In this document: piece by piece, positions 1 through 10,718 of the stretch
Layout: every line of letters starts with the position of its first letter
Position numbering within the stretch: position 1 is the stretch's first letter
Assembly (NCBI GenBank): GCA_008828725.1
Contig: MEHQ01000756.1
Coordinates: 8,240 to 72,239 of the forward strand
DNA from: Saccharina japonica
Taxonomy: Eukaryota > Sar > Phaeophyceae > Laminariales > Laminariaceae
Reading direction: 5' to 3'
Length of the DNA stretch: 64,000 nucleotides
Position numbers and translations under genes: made by a program
Notes under the pieces: generated by a model
Told to the model about the DNA's origin: nothing
Seen by the model: only the letters and a program-made list of their open reading frames with translations
Databases searched by the model: none

Positions 1-390
1 TACGAGAACACATCGACACGAGCCGAACCAAAGAGTAAGGACGAAAAGACAATAAAACGAATTATGAAATGCACGGAGTCAGAAGCACCCCTAGAAGAAA
101 AGCATGCGTGCCCAAGAGAACAGATAACTGCTGCACGGGCGAAGCAACACGAAGGAGAGGAAGACACCGGCATAGAAGTACGTACTATAATTTAAGGAGG
201 TACTGTACGTAAATGTTCGACCAGCAGGTGGCAGCATGGTAAAACATAAAACGAGAGTTCGTATATATCTACGTGCACAATGTTTATTGTTATTAGTTTC
301 CTTCTTCGTCTACATAATAAACGCTTTGTCCGCACTCCTCGGCTTTAGGTGAAGATGCAGCAGTGCAGTTTGTTGCTTCTGTCTTTTTTG

Positions 391-422
391 CTGCTGCAGC
401 TGCTGCAGCTGCTGCTGCTGTG
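391..422. repeat. CTG/CTGCAG microsatellite
   Basis: Tandem CTG units are interspersed with CTGCAG palindromes. CAG/CTG triplet tracts recur in the window (13.9, 21.1, 53.8 and 62.0 kb). Confidence 0.9.
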
Positions 423-803
423 CATTATGTTGACGCTCTGCTGCTGGCGAGGTAACCCGTTTTTCTTGCGTCGCCGAGGACCACTCCGTAGGAAAGCCTT
501 GTATAATAGATAGATTAATAACTGGTGCGTAGATACAAGGTGCTTTCGTTTATAGCTGTCTCCACTCCCACCTTTTTATCCTGTACGAGTAGTAGTAGCT
601 CTAATCTAGAGGTTTTCGCGATGTTCGTAACTTAATGTTAGCTGTGTGCCACTGCCACAAGGCTGGCACGGAGTTGAGGTTCAAAATGGCGTGCGGGCTC
701 ACCCCCGCAGGAACAGGTGTAGGGCCTGTGATATAGTCTGTACCAGTACGTAAGTGGAGCCCGTTGCACGCTCCGCGCGGATTCGGCGCGTCAAACCTTG
801 CGC

Positions 804-833
804 GTTGTTGTTGTTGTTGTTGTTGTTGTTGTT
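804..833. repeat. (GTT)10 microsatellite
   Basis: Ten uninterrupted GTT triplets. It reads as poly-Leu or poly-Cys depending on frame, which explains the short open frames here. Confidence 0.95.
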
Positions 834-1427
834 ATTTCTCACACAAAATCATCATCGCCATGATCTACTATTATTACTGTGGCAGTTATATTATATATCG
901 CCCGCAGCATGCACGATGCACGACCTGCAGTGTAATCGTATGGGACGCAGTGCTTTTCTGGCGGGCGGCTCAAATGCGGCGGATCACCTCAAAATCGGAC
1001 ACGGATTTTGAAAAGTAGCAAAAACAAATAATTACTTGATTTCACTGTGGTTTCCTTCAATTCTTACAACTAGCTGTGTTCGACCAGCTCCCCCCCTTAT
1101 ATCACAGATTAGCCCTCCCCGGCCGAGCTTCAAGTGAGCAACGACGGCTTGCTGTAGCCGGTGATGATAGTATGCTCATTTTTTTACTACTGTTGTACCA
1201 GTATAATTGTATTTTTTTACTGGCGCATAGAACTACAGGTCACACGCAGGCTGCGCGAAACAAATTGTCGTCGAAAAGTCATGTTTCGGGTGACTTACTA
1301 ATAATAGTGTTGAGCTTCTCATGTAAGGCGAGCTCAAAGAATAAGCCGCCACTCCTATAAGGTGGCATTGCTCCGGTCGTACGCAGCTAGCTGGTGGGGT
1401 CTGCAACATCATTTCACTGCCTGTATC

Positions 1428-1552
1428 CACTTCCATTGAACTATACTTTACTTGCAGAAGTAAATTTACTTCGATGGAAGCTTTCATGGAAGTACAGAGT
1501 ATTTACTCCCATGAAAATAATTTTCTCTTCCATATTCCGTGGAAGTTTCCGT
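1428..1552. repeat. GGAAGT palindrome cluster, small copy
   Basis: A cluster of ACTTCC/GGAAGT words in alternating orientation, including AAGTAAATTTACTT and a GGAAGTTTCC palindrome. The same vocabulary recurs at 31849-31976 and, much expanded, at 22818-23500, so these look like three members of one inverted-word repeat family. No coding function is apparent. Confidence 0.6.
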
Positions 1553-1642
1553 GTGAGGAGGGCCTTCATTGACTAAACAGGGCCACTCGTACTCGTAGTG
1601 TGTTTCCGCGCCGCGCGCTACACGGTTTTTTATAGAGCTTTA

Positions 1643-1763
1643 GCCAAAATCAGGCACACCTGGTCACTTTGGTGCCAAAAACAGGTACAACTCTAAAACC
1701 AAGTACAAAGCACACGCTAGGACACCTCTCATTGGCCAGCCTCACATAGTACCTGATTTTGGC
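1643..1763. repeat. short inverted repeat (GCCAAAATCAGG)
   Basis: GCCAAAATCAGG at 1643-1654 is inverted as CCTGATTTTGGC at 1752-1763. Related ACCTGATTTTGGC and ACCTGATTTCGGC words occur near 31.7 kb. It could be a small MITE; no target-site duplication was identified. Confidence 0.4.
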
Positions 1764-2008
1764 ATGAAATGGTCAGGTACACCTGGATTTGTCTACTTTG
1801 TTTAGCTTTCAACTGATTTTGGCGAATTTTGAGCCAATCAGAGGCCATACGTCACTGTCTCCTATACGCCCGACACGAAGACATCACCACACTACGTACA
1901 TACGACCCGCCACAACGACTGCATAACATATTATACGCGCGCATACAGCACAATGGACCTGTTATACTATACCAGGTATTACGTACTGCTGCTTGCTGGC
2001 ACGGTACT

Positions 2009-2130
2009 GTTATAAGGATTACTTTGGGCTGGGTAATCGATCGATATTTTACCCCTATAGCTCAGCAAGTAATACCCTCACATTTGGCGTCGTCGGCAGG
2101 ACACGGGTTCGAATCTCACTTCGAACGTTT
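2009..2130 (+). repeat. tRNA-like SINE-type repeat, copy 1
   Basis: The segment contains TAGCTCAGCAAGTAATA, matching a tRNA A box, followed about 40 nt later by GGGTTCGAATC, an exact-looking B box. The spacing fits an internal RNA polymerase III promoter. The seven nucleotides before the A box do not pair with sequence after the T-arm, so it is not a functional tRNA. A second copy lies 266 bp downstream and shares about 73 bp of leader. I infer a tRNA-derived SINE head or pseudo-tRNA. Confidence 0.5.
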
Positions 2131-2274
2131 CTTTTTTCAGAAACGCTTGCGCGTGCGTCCTAAAAAACACGTCTCCCTGGTTCCCCAGGTATTGAAACGA
2201 AGCGGGTGGATCAACGTACGGCCGTATACGGTACCGACGTCCCAAATATCCCGCCGTTCAGAGGGGGGGAGAGT

Positions 2275-2380
2275 GTTATAAGGATTACCCTGGGCTGGGT
2301 AATCGATCGATATTTTACCCCTATAGCTCAGCAGGTAATGCCCTCACGGTACGGAAAGCGAGCAGTTCAATCTCAAATTA
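2275..2380 (+). repeat. tRNA-like SINE-type repeat, copy 2
   Basis: Direct repeat of the leader and A box seen at 2009, here TAGCTCAGCAGGTAATG, closer to the tRNA consensus. The B box is degraded to AGTTCAATCTC. The copies diverge after the A box, so the shared part is mainly leader plus D-arm. Confidence 0.45.
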
Positions 2381-2524
2381 ACTCGATGTTTTGTTCGTAT
2401 GCTATCAATGTGGCTACGACTATATACATACATACGTACCTGGTATATGCAAGAATACGGAAATACACGTCGTAGGAGTGAGTGTGATTACGAAATCAAT
2501 GAAAGCATAAGCATACGACAGATA

Positions 2525-2728
2525 TTAATATAGTGTTCCTTGCACCGGCTGGGATGGAGAGTTCGCCTGCAACGTCGCAGGCATGGGCGCAGCCGGCTGC
2601 ACCGTAGGTTTCATGGGTGCTGCTGGTTGTGCCGTCGTGCTCATGGGTGCATGTATGGTCGGGGCCAGCGAGCTCAGAAGGGCGTCGCTCTCCGCCAGTT
2701 GGCGGAGAAGGGACTGCCGTGCGGCCAT
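2525..2728 (-). pseudogene. duplicated N-terminal fragment of Gag
   Basis: This 67-residue open frame begins MAARQSLLRQLAESDALLSS and is nearly identical to the N-terminal part of the long Gag at 3266-5947, whose corresponding Met is at 5677. DNA identity extends over about 2535-2760 versus 5483-5708, a direct repeat about 2.95 kb apart. It stops shortly after the position where homology ends. It lies immediately downstream of the long Gag on the same strand, as if the start of a second head-to-tail unit had been cut off. Confidence 0.7.
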
Positions 2729-2762
2729 CGCCGCTTGGTGGGCTGTGAGAGTCCCGCCCGAG

Positions 2763-2880
2763 GTCGTGAAGGGATGATCGAGTAGAGACGATGATAGAAG
2801 GGAATGGAGATACGCTTGTTCGTTGCTTGAGCTTGAAAGCGAGCTTCTTCTTCGATATGGATGTCGTCCGTCTTTACGAC
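2763..2880 (-). repeat. fragment related to the LTR-like repeats at 8.4 and 30.8 kb
   Basis: The words GATGATAGAAGGGAAT, GTTGCTTGAGCTTG and CTTCTTCTTCGATATGGA occur in the same order as in 8440-8530 and 30840-30920. On the minus strand all three encode a similar short peptide containing HIEEEA and SIPFYHRLYS. Here it runs directly into the duplicated Gag N-terminus, linking this repeat family to the Gag element. Confidence 0.55.
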
Positions 2881-3265
2881 GGGGCTGTCCCTCGAGCTCA
2901 GGGGCAGCTGTGCTGTCAACACGGCGGTAGCTGCACGGATCCCATCATTCGCGGGTCCGAGTCTTCCGCTCGTAGTGCGCACGTCTTGTGACGAGCGCGG
3001 GTGGAGCCGCCGGGACGGGGTCGGGGCGGTCTCTGGGTGCGATGGCCCGGTGATTGGAGCAGGGGGGTCTTGCTGTCGTCCGGAACCGCTGATAACCGTA
3101 GTCGTCGAAAAATCCTCCAGGTTAGCTATTCCTATTGGACCCTCGGCGATTTTCGGCAAGCAGCGTTGCGCATCGTGTGAAGACGTCGAGGAGAGCATCC
3201 CAGTTGGGCTCGGCGTCTTGGTCTCCTCTCGCCCACACCTCAAGGCAATCCCTTGGGGAAAAGGA

Positions 3266-5947
3266 TCAGGGCTTGAGTGAGTGGGTGGGGTGGGGTTGGG
3301 TGAGGGGGGGGGCGGGGGCAGGGGGCGTTGGCGCTTGTTGGACATGGTGTGCGCGAATTCCGTGGGGGCCGTCCGAGCTCGCAGTCAGTGCTGTTGGTGG
3401 AGGTGCGGCTGTCGCTCTACCACCGGCTTGTCGGTTGGTGCGGAAGGTACCCGGCTGGCAATGATTGGGGTTATTGGTGAACCCCTGGCCGATTCGCATG
3501 TTTGCGGGAGGGGCGGGTGTGGTAGTGGTGGAGCCCGGTGTGTGTACCGTTAAAGCGGTAGAGGGTGTTGGGGCTGGCCCCGAGGCGGCCGCAGCGGCCC
3601 CGATTTGTGGCTGTTGCCCCTGGTGGTGGTTGTGCCGCCCGTTGTTTGAACGACCGTTGTTGCCGTCGTGATGGCGGGAGTTGTTGTTGCAACGGTGGTT
3701 GTTGTAGTTGTTGTTGCGGTTGTGGCGGTTGGAGTTGTGGTCGACGTTCCTCTCGTACTGTCCCCGGCGGTAGGAGCGCATTCTTTGTTGCCACTGCCTA
3801 AAGGCGTGGCCACCGTCGTTCAATTGTCCGAGTGCCGGGTTGATGATGCCGGAAATATTGATGAAGGGCTTGTCGCATGTCTTTATGCTGTGATCCGTAC
3901 CGGTACAGTTCAAACAGCGTCCACCGTAGTCGCGAAGGGCTTGTGCGCGGGCCGAGCTGGTAAGCAGTGGGGTCAGCAGAGGTGGGTCGGGGGTGCTAAA
4001 AGTAGTTGTCACCATGTAGACATCTTCGAAGTTGCGGAGCGGCCAGTCCGACTCGTCGGTGCTGAACGGGTCGGCGTCGTTGTCGGCGACGTCCATGATG
4101 ATGGGGGTATGCTGAGAACTGTGGCGGTGCTTCTCGTTTCCGCGCGGGTGTGCCTGGTGGGTTGAGGCTGTCGGCGAAGAGGTGTAGGTGGTGTGACCAC
4201 CAGAGGAAACGGCGTGGAACCGTGATCCGTTGACCGCCGGGGTCTTGTTGGTGGCAAGCGCCTCAAACGCCGTCCACATCTCCTCGACCGTGCGGAACGG
4301 GTCAGGAGTGGTCATTAGACGACCGGGGTACAAGGTCGGCATAAGTGAAGGGTATTGGCGGCTCACCACGCCGCGTGCCACCTCGATTACCATAGCATCG
4401 CTGGGCTTGAAGGTTCGTTCAAATCCTTGTACGATGGTTACGCGCTGTTTGAAGGCGCGGAGGAACCGACCGAACTCGGTGTTGTCGGGAACGCCGAACG
4501 TGTGGAGCTGTTCGAAAGCACGCCCCTGGTCGCCGTCGTCGAAGTGGGCTGTCAGCAAGCTCAGGAGCTTCCTATAGGCCGAAGGACCAGCGCGGTTGAT
4601 GGTGAGCTCCCGGCGCACGTGTTCGAAAAACTCGTCGATGAGTAGGGGCAAAGAGGAGGACGCCACCTGAGGGGAGGACAAAGACTTGCGATAAACCTTT
4701 TGGAGGGGGCCGTCCCATCCCACGACCCAAGGGGGCCTGTCGAAGGCCTGCTTCTCGGAGTCGTCGCTCATGACGAGGATGTCCCCGAGGGCCAGTTTAG
4801 AGATCGCGAAACATTGGTCGAGGATGACGGCGACGTCGACGTTCGCCGGGAACGGGAACCGTGGAAGCGGGTCGATCTTGCGCAAGTCGATCGTGGGGTA
4901 GGCGCGATGAACCGAACGGCGTTCTGCTTCCGTCATGGGCTCCGTGGTGATGGCCGGTCCAGTCGCAGGTGTAGGCGTGCCCGTGGTGGGCGCGGTTGTA
5001 GGCGCCGGTATGGACGTAGTCACTGGTGCAGGTGAAGGCGCTGGTCCGGGTGTGTGGGAGGCTGGTGTAGGTGTCGTTGCAGGGGGGGTTTGTGCAGAGG
5101 CGTTGAGTAGGTTGGCCGGGGTGGTCCACGTATAACCCCGTCCGGCGTAGGCGTGGAAGTGGCGGAGGGAAAGGTGGAGGGCGTTGGCTGCCTGGACGAA
5201 CTCTGCGGAGACGCCTCCGGCGGTGGCCCGGAACAGGGCGACTGATACCGTCGGATCGGAACCCGGGGGGAACATGCCCCACATGCGGTGTGCCGCCGAG
5301 GATACCTCGGCGAACGCGGGCCCACGCGTGTGCTGTATCGTGTGCAGCGGGACGCTGATGAACTCCCAGTCGATTGCTTCGAACGTAATGGTCGAGGAGG
5401 GTAGGGGCTCGGAGGGCATGGCTGGAGCCGGAGCTGGAATGGTCATGGTCGACCCAGGCGACGCTGCAGGTGTGCGAGCGAGTGCTCCTTGCACCGGCTG
5501 GGATGGAGAGTTCGCCTGCACCGATGCAGGCACGGGCGCAGCCGGCTGCACCGTTTGTTTCATGGGTGCTGCTGGTTGTGCCGTCGTGCTCATGGGTGCA
5601 TGTATGGTCGGGGCCAGCGAGCTCAGAAGAGCGTCGCTCTCCTCCAGTTGGCGGAGAAGGGACTGCCGTGCGGCCATCGCCGCTTGGTGGGCGGTGAGGG
5701 TACCGCCCGAGGTCGTGGTTCCCGGTACGCTCGACTAGGTGGAAGGTTCCGCCGAGGGTCCCTCGGTTTTCACCTTGGCCTCCTCGGTGCCTTCATTCTG
5801 GGCGGGCTGTTCCGCTGTGGGGGTGATCGTGAGATCGCCCAAAGGAGCGTCGACATTGGGGTTTTGGCCCTCAGATTCGCGGAGGGACCTCGCAGCGTAT
5901 CTCGTTTCGCTGGTCGTGGGGGAGCCGGGGGTAGGCGTGCCAGACAT
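3266..5947 (-). pseudogene. Gag polyprotein of an LTR retrotransposon, one in-frame stop
   Basis: The longest open frame in the window (803 residues from ATG at 5677). An in-frame 70-residue ORF upstream (ATG at 5947) is separated from it only by one TAG at 5735-5737, and the reading frame is open on both sides, so the original Gag was probably about 890 residues. Counting from 5677, the first roughly 250 residues are Pro/Thr/Ala-rich. A helical capsid-like region (about 330-480) follows. A CCHC zinc knuckle, CLNCTGTDHSIKTC, spaced CX2CX4HX4C, lies near 587-604. After it comes an Arg/Asn/His-rich basic segment, then a Pro-rich tail ending at 3266. Gag packages element RNA in cytoplasmic particles. 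No protease, RT or integrase follows on the left, so this copy could not move on its own. I favour a Ty3/gypsy-type Gag, but the class is not proven by Gag alone. Confidence 0.75.
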
Positions 5948-8425
5948 GTGCGGGAGGGAGATTGGTCCGTCGAGTAGGTGTTAGGGTTTAGGGGGGGTTA
6001 AAGCTTGCACGGGAGCAGAGGTGGGTTGTGTCGAAGCCGGGTGGTTGCTGAAGTCTCCACTTGGGTTGTCCAGTGAAGAGGATTAGCAGGTCCAGGCGTG
6101 GAGCTGGGAAGAGTGGCGATAACCACTACGAAACCGAACACCACGAAGAAAACAAAACACGAACAAGACCGAGAAAAACAAAAACAAAAACAAGAAAAAC
6201 AGACACGCGTAAAATATGGGGACGTACGGGAGGGAAGAAATGGTGTGCCACACGTTTAGTGCCTTATCGACTAAAATGTCACGGGGTACGGGGGGCGTTG
6301 AATGTATTGTAAGTCTCCGCACTGTAAATATAGGTGGTAGTCGAGCCCATGTCACATAAAATATGTTTTTATAAAAAATACGAAATTGGGGAGTAATTTT
6401 GGATATCACCAAAATTCTCAAGTATGATATCAGGTCGTGACAGATATTGGGCATAGGCAGTGCAAGGCCGGTCGGGCCAGTACAATTGGAAGTACTGGAA
6501 ACACGGCAGTTTGGCGAGTTTAAAAACAAATTGCAACATGCCGGCACTATTGGGTAGTTTGGGTAACCCTAAAAATATATGTGAAAACGTGTGGCAATAA
6601 AACGGAAATATTCTCCCAGTACGTCGAGAAAGTGGATGTGTATCGAGTATGGGCTATTATGCACGAAAAACTCGAGTAAATTGCTGTGGCCGTAATTTTA
6701 TTTTATTTTATTTGTTTGGCCAGCATTTAAGTACTTGTGTCCGGCCGTATTTCTATTTTGGCCAGCATTTTAACGCTTATTTTGGTGGTAGCTGGTCAAG
6801 GAACGGGTCGTCGCCCCGTTTCAACGTTGTGTTGCAGTTATCCGATTAGTATGAATAAAAGCAGTGCTGCTGTTTCATTTTTTTGTGTACAAGGCAGATG
6901 TATCTGATTTCTTCACTTAAAAGAAAGGGCAGAAAACGCGGTAAACAACAACTATTTACGGCAAAGATGGCAGGTATTAATATGACCTGTTGCAATGTGG
7001 AGCCTGTCAACACTCTTACGGTGGGGGAAAAAAAGATAAAATAAAAAATGAGAAAAAAAAGGGACAGCAGTCGTAGGAGTCGTACGTAAGGGACAGCAGT
7101 CGTAGGTGTTTGTTACTAATGGTTGGGCACTGGAGTACGGGTCGATGCGCACACGCTGGAGGCATACCGTGATAACAATATGGAAAATTGGTGGATGCCA
7201 TACGTACTCAGTCTACTTATATAAAATATATATATATATATATATATCCGGTACGTGCTCTAAGTCGGGCAAAGAAAAACACAACAACTGGCAAAATGAC
7301 AAGGGGCCGCCATCGGCATAGTGGAGCCTTTTCTTGTGGCACCTAACTGGGACATACATACGTACATAACGTTCGTTCGTATCTTACGTGCATATTGTGT
7401 CTCTGGTGGGGGTACAAATGGGCTCTGCTATACTGTCGTACTAATGTCGCCCCGCTTCTCGTACGAGAGCTCGAGTATACAAATACATATCAGGTATTAT
7501 TTACGTTCGTATATACTTGCATATATTATATTTTCAAGGTAGGGGGGGGGGGGGCAGTGGATTCTGCTGTACCGTACGACGAGCAGGTCGATTTCCCGCC
7601 GAAAAATAAGAAACACCGACTATGATGTACGTGCACTGCTGCACTGCTGTACATATATACATAGCACACCCTGTTTGAGTAATGGAACAAAGAGAAATCT
7701 ACGAGGCATTGAGTACATGTACTCAAGCCTGAAGCCTTGAACGCTACGCTAAGGAGCAACGTGTTATTGCCACACAAAAATTGGTACGCGTCGGCACTTG
7801 TTATGTTCTGGAAAAAAACAAAAGTCAAGAGAACAACCTGGTGTGGGTATGCTTCGAAAATTAAGAACGCGCGAGGGGGACGTGGTAGAGGGCATAAAAT
7901 TTTCATGCGTGCTAGTCGATCGCATGCATCAAGAGAGCGCGCTCATTACTGAGTCTGGACGGCGATCGTGTGTGCTTCATAGATAGCCCAACGAGAGGAG
8001 CAAGTGATACCTGGTACTACTAATACTACTATTGTTGAGGTACACGCGTGGGTTTCAATCCACACGTATCATCGTATAATAGCTCCTCACAGACAATGTA
8101 CGGTTTTATACCATGACATCGAGAGCTGTAAGAGAGAAAACGAAAGTAACTAATGGGCTACGAAATGCTCTACTTCATACCAGGTACTTGGGCTACAGCG
8201 CTGTTCGTAGTGAGACTGTACCCTCTACGCGCGGAGAAGACACTGCCGTGTGGTCATGTGCTACTCTGCTCTACGAAGCTGAAAAGAAACTAAAAGGTAC
8301 AAATAAAATGACTTCTTCTATTCAACCCTTGTCTGAATGGGAAACAAAAACAGCGGAAAAAAAACAATCTTACATAGGGAAGACAATTGGAGGTGCTCCA
8401 AGCTCGGCGGTCGTGCCGGACGATG
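5948..8425. other. no recognisable gene
   Basis: Between the Gag gene and the LTR-like repeat I see no supportable product. The stretch contains AAAAACA-rich sequence at 6170-6200, a (TA)n tract near 7226-7247 and a G homopolymer near 7541-7554. The 5' LTR and primer binding site expected for the Gag element should lie in the first few hundred bases, but I could not define them because no second LTR copy is present for comparison. Confidence 0.5.
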
Positions 8426-8956
8426 CCAGGTGTAATGAGGTGACCGAGTATAGACAATGATAGAAGGGAATGGGAAAAGCGCTGGAGCGTTGCTTGAGCT
8501 TGGAAGCACGCTTCTTCTTCGATATGGAAGACCTCTTGTTATTATTAATCTCTGTAGATGTAGACTAGGTGAGAGACAAAAGCCTGGATGACGAGGGCCA
8601 GAAAGAGAAGTGAGCTGAGTAGAGGGAAAGTGCGAGAGCCTCTTCCAGGCTCTCGGGCTCTCTTCTCCAATGGCCCGTAAGTCGGATTGTTACAAACCCC
8701 CGCTAAATAATGGAATTCCGTTACTCTGCTAGATCTACTTCTCTAAGTCTACAGCATATCCGCTTATGGGAATATCTTCCTATAAGAACATTCTTATATG
8801 CTTACGGGAACTTCTCATATTTCCTATCGGGAGTTCCGACATTAAGGAACGTTTTAGTGGCTTATAACGTTCTTCTAGGCCTGTCTGGCCTACCAAAGAG
8901 AACACGCGAACAATCTTTGCGGTATCCCATCTATAGTTTTAAGGCACCACATCACA
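8426..8956 (-). mobile_element. LTR-like repeat, copy A (solo LTR candidate)
   Basis: About 530 bp closely matching 30815-31352. Both copies contain a perfect hairpin (GAGAGCCT, five-base loop, AGGCTCTC), a TGTTACAAACCCCCGCT segment starting at 8688, and end at CACCACATCACA. TG..CA boundaries are possible on either strand. The minus orientation is chosen because the matching fragment at 2763-2880 precedes a Gag reading minus. No retroviral genes are attached. A solo LTR, or an LTR with leader, is the best reading; a MITE is less likely as I see no terminal inverted repeats. Confidence 0.55.
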
Positions 8957-9274
8957 AGGTGTTCAAAATCTCACGGGTCAGGTCGGGTCGGGTCAGGAAA
9001 ATTCCAAATCTCACGGGTCGGGTCGGGTCGGGTCAAGAGGTTTCCAAAATCTCGCGGGTCGGGTCGGGTCATGACCCGACATCTCAGAGTTTTCGCGGAT
9101 CGGGTCGGGTCATGACCCGACATCTCGATTTTTTGCGGGTCGGGTCGGGTCATGACCCGATATCTCAAAATTTTCGCGGGTCGGGTCGGGTCAGTTGATC
9201 CGCGGGTCGGGTCAGTTGACCCGACCCGACCCGACCTGACCCGTGATGTTTGACCTGACCCACGAACAGCCCTG
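8957..9274. repeat. GGGTC tandem array with GGGTCATGACCC palindromes, hAT-like right end
   Basis: Seven or more blocks of (GGGTC)2-4 separated by TTTCC/TTTTCGC-type spacers, three with a central GGGTCATGACCC palindrome. The right half inverts to GACCC. The right terminus reads, on the minus strand, CAGGGCTGTTCG, resembling hAT transposon ends. The left terminus AAGGTGTTC is similar but directly abuts the LTR-like repeat, so no 8-bp target duplication is visible. Non-autonomous hAT-like elements with GGGTCGGGTC internal arrays are known in plants; assignment here is inference. Confidence 0.5.
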
Positions 9275-9373
9275 ATTTTTTGCTGTTAGGCCAATGAGGC
9301 TCGATTAGTATTTAGCTCTGCTTTTCGTTTTTATTTTCATTTCTTATTTTCATTTCTTATTTGCTCGTTAAGA

Positions 9374-10133
9374 CGGGCCCTAAACAGAAACGAAAACGAA
9401 AAACGAAAAACGAAATGACAAAAAACAGGCCGCTGATTGGTGCCTGGTACAAACGTGTTCCCCTTCGTTTTTTTTTGTTCTGAGAAAATCAACGATTTAC
9501 AACCTATTGCCCAAAACATAAACGTTGACAGCTGAAAAACGAAAAGGAGAACGAAAGCACGAGCAGCAACCATTCAGCGTGTCCTACTGGTCAGCGCAGC
9601 CACAGCAAATATCACATCAGGACTGCCGCACGCAGCACGCAATCCACAGCTAGCACGGCAACACAGCCGCACGGATCCCCCGTAAATAGCCAGGAGGCCA
9701 ACCACAACACCAGCCCCGACGCTCTAGGGCCTTTGTTTGCCGGCGTTCGAGTCAAAGCGAAGATAATTTGAGTAGAGTTCAGCATCAGCCCTCGAGAATG
9801 AGGTTGGAAGTTCGCTCTCAGTATAATTTGCATTTTGATCCCGGGGCGTCAAAGTTGGATACGTGACCACCTCCATGTGAGACCCAATGACCTCCCGGTA
9901 TCGAATAGTCGTCGCTTCTGCGTGCTCCTTTGGTGTGCCTGTGGTGTCGAGCGCTAGAGTGTCGGCATGTGTACATAGTTGTGAATAGCCCATGGCTTGT
10001 GCTCTCAGTTTTTTCCGCCTGGATCTTTCTGTTCCCAATTCGTTTCTGTTTGGACACGTCGGCTAAAATGATGCCAAAACCGAAACGATTTCGTTTTTCG
10101 TTTTTCGTTTTCGTTTCTGTTTAGACATGCCCG
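9374..10133. mobile_element. 760-bp element with about 44-bp terminal inverted repeats
   Basis: The left end (9374-9417) carries CTAAACAGAAACGAAAACG followed by AAAAACG units. The right end (about 10088-10133) is its inverse, ending TTTAGACATGCCCG. The arms match over about 44 bp with few differences. The interior has no recognisable transposase; minus-strand frames of 73-104 residues show no motif. I call it a non-autonomous TIR element. The purine-rich arms make any superfamily assignment unsafe. Confidence 0.6.
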
Positions 10134-10418
10134 TGGTAAAAAATGTGATGTCGAGCGGCGTAACTTGTTGTGTGTCGTTTCATTTGGCGTTGGCGTTACA
10201 TTTTCATTTTGGAATCTGAAATTCTCGATCATTGACTCCGACTTCACCCATGGCCCATGGCCCATGGCATGGGCCAAGGACCATACGCGTACGTATACGT
10301 AGAGATTAGATATCACGACGATTGATTGTGTGCTTCGTAGCACACACACGACCGGCCGTCTGTCCCACACATCAACGGCAGTACGAGCTGGTCCCAGGAA
10401 GAAACATAAGATTCTATC

Positions 10419-10718
10419 TTCGCAAATTTTCACGCTGGTTTTTGAGAGTTTGAAAACGAAAATTGGCAGGGGTGTTCTTCACAACATTACGAAGGGCTCC
10501 AAAACTGGCCTTTTTTATTTTCGTGTTTTTTACCTCTGTACGTAGTTTTTGTCAATTTTCGCGGATTTTTCAGCAACTTTGACCCTAAATAACTCATGGT
10601 TTTTTTTTTGTTTTTAAAAGACCAGTTTTGGAGCCCTTCGTAATGTTGTGAAGAACAACCTCGCCAAGTTTTGTTCCGCAACTCTTAAAAACCAGGGTGC
10701 AAAAGTGATTTCCGCGAA
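10419..10718. mobile_element. 300-bp fold-back element (MITE) with about 95-bp arms
   Basis: The left arm from 10419 (TTCGCAAATTTTCAC) to about 10506 is the inverse of the right arm, about 10615-10718. The arm cores are identical across TTCTTCACAACATTACGAAG and GGCTCCAAAACTGG; outer parts match at about 75-80%. The loop is about 110 bp and T-rich. This is a classic MITE architecture with no coding capacity. Confidence 0.75.

Larger units (their letters stand above)
1..1427. other. no recognisable gene; microsatellites
   Basis: I see no coding sequence with a recognisable product here. The stretch holds a CTG/CAG-rich run, a pure GTT run and scattered GTACGTAC-type words. The short open frames across 754-1018 are translations of the GTT repeat and neighbouring low-complexity sequence. 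Confidence 0.6.

Noticed and set aside
2674-3345. 223-residue minus-strand frame overlapping the end of Gag as a possible Pol/protease start
   Set aside because: It shows no DTG/DSG protease motif or other Pol domain and runs into the LTR-related fragment; its Pro-rich start overlaps Gag's tail in another frame.
3281-5325. Several 66-184-residue frames on the plus strand and other minus frames across Gag (poly-Val, poly-Gly, Arg-rich)
   Set aside because: They are shadow translations of the GC-rich Gag coding strand and have no independent support.
5981-5996. TTAGGGTTTAGGG resembling plant/algal telomere repeats
   Set aside because: Only two units, with no tandem array around them; most likely chance.
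8710-9198. 162-residue frame ending in GRVGSGQ/GSGHDPISQ repeats
   Set aside because: It joins the LTR-like repeat to the GGGTC array; the repeats are translation of the satellite.
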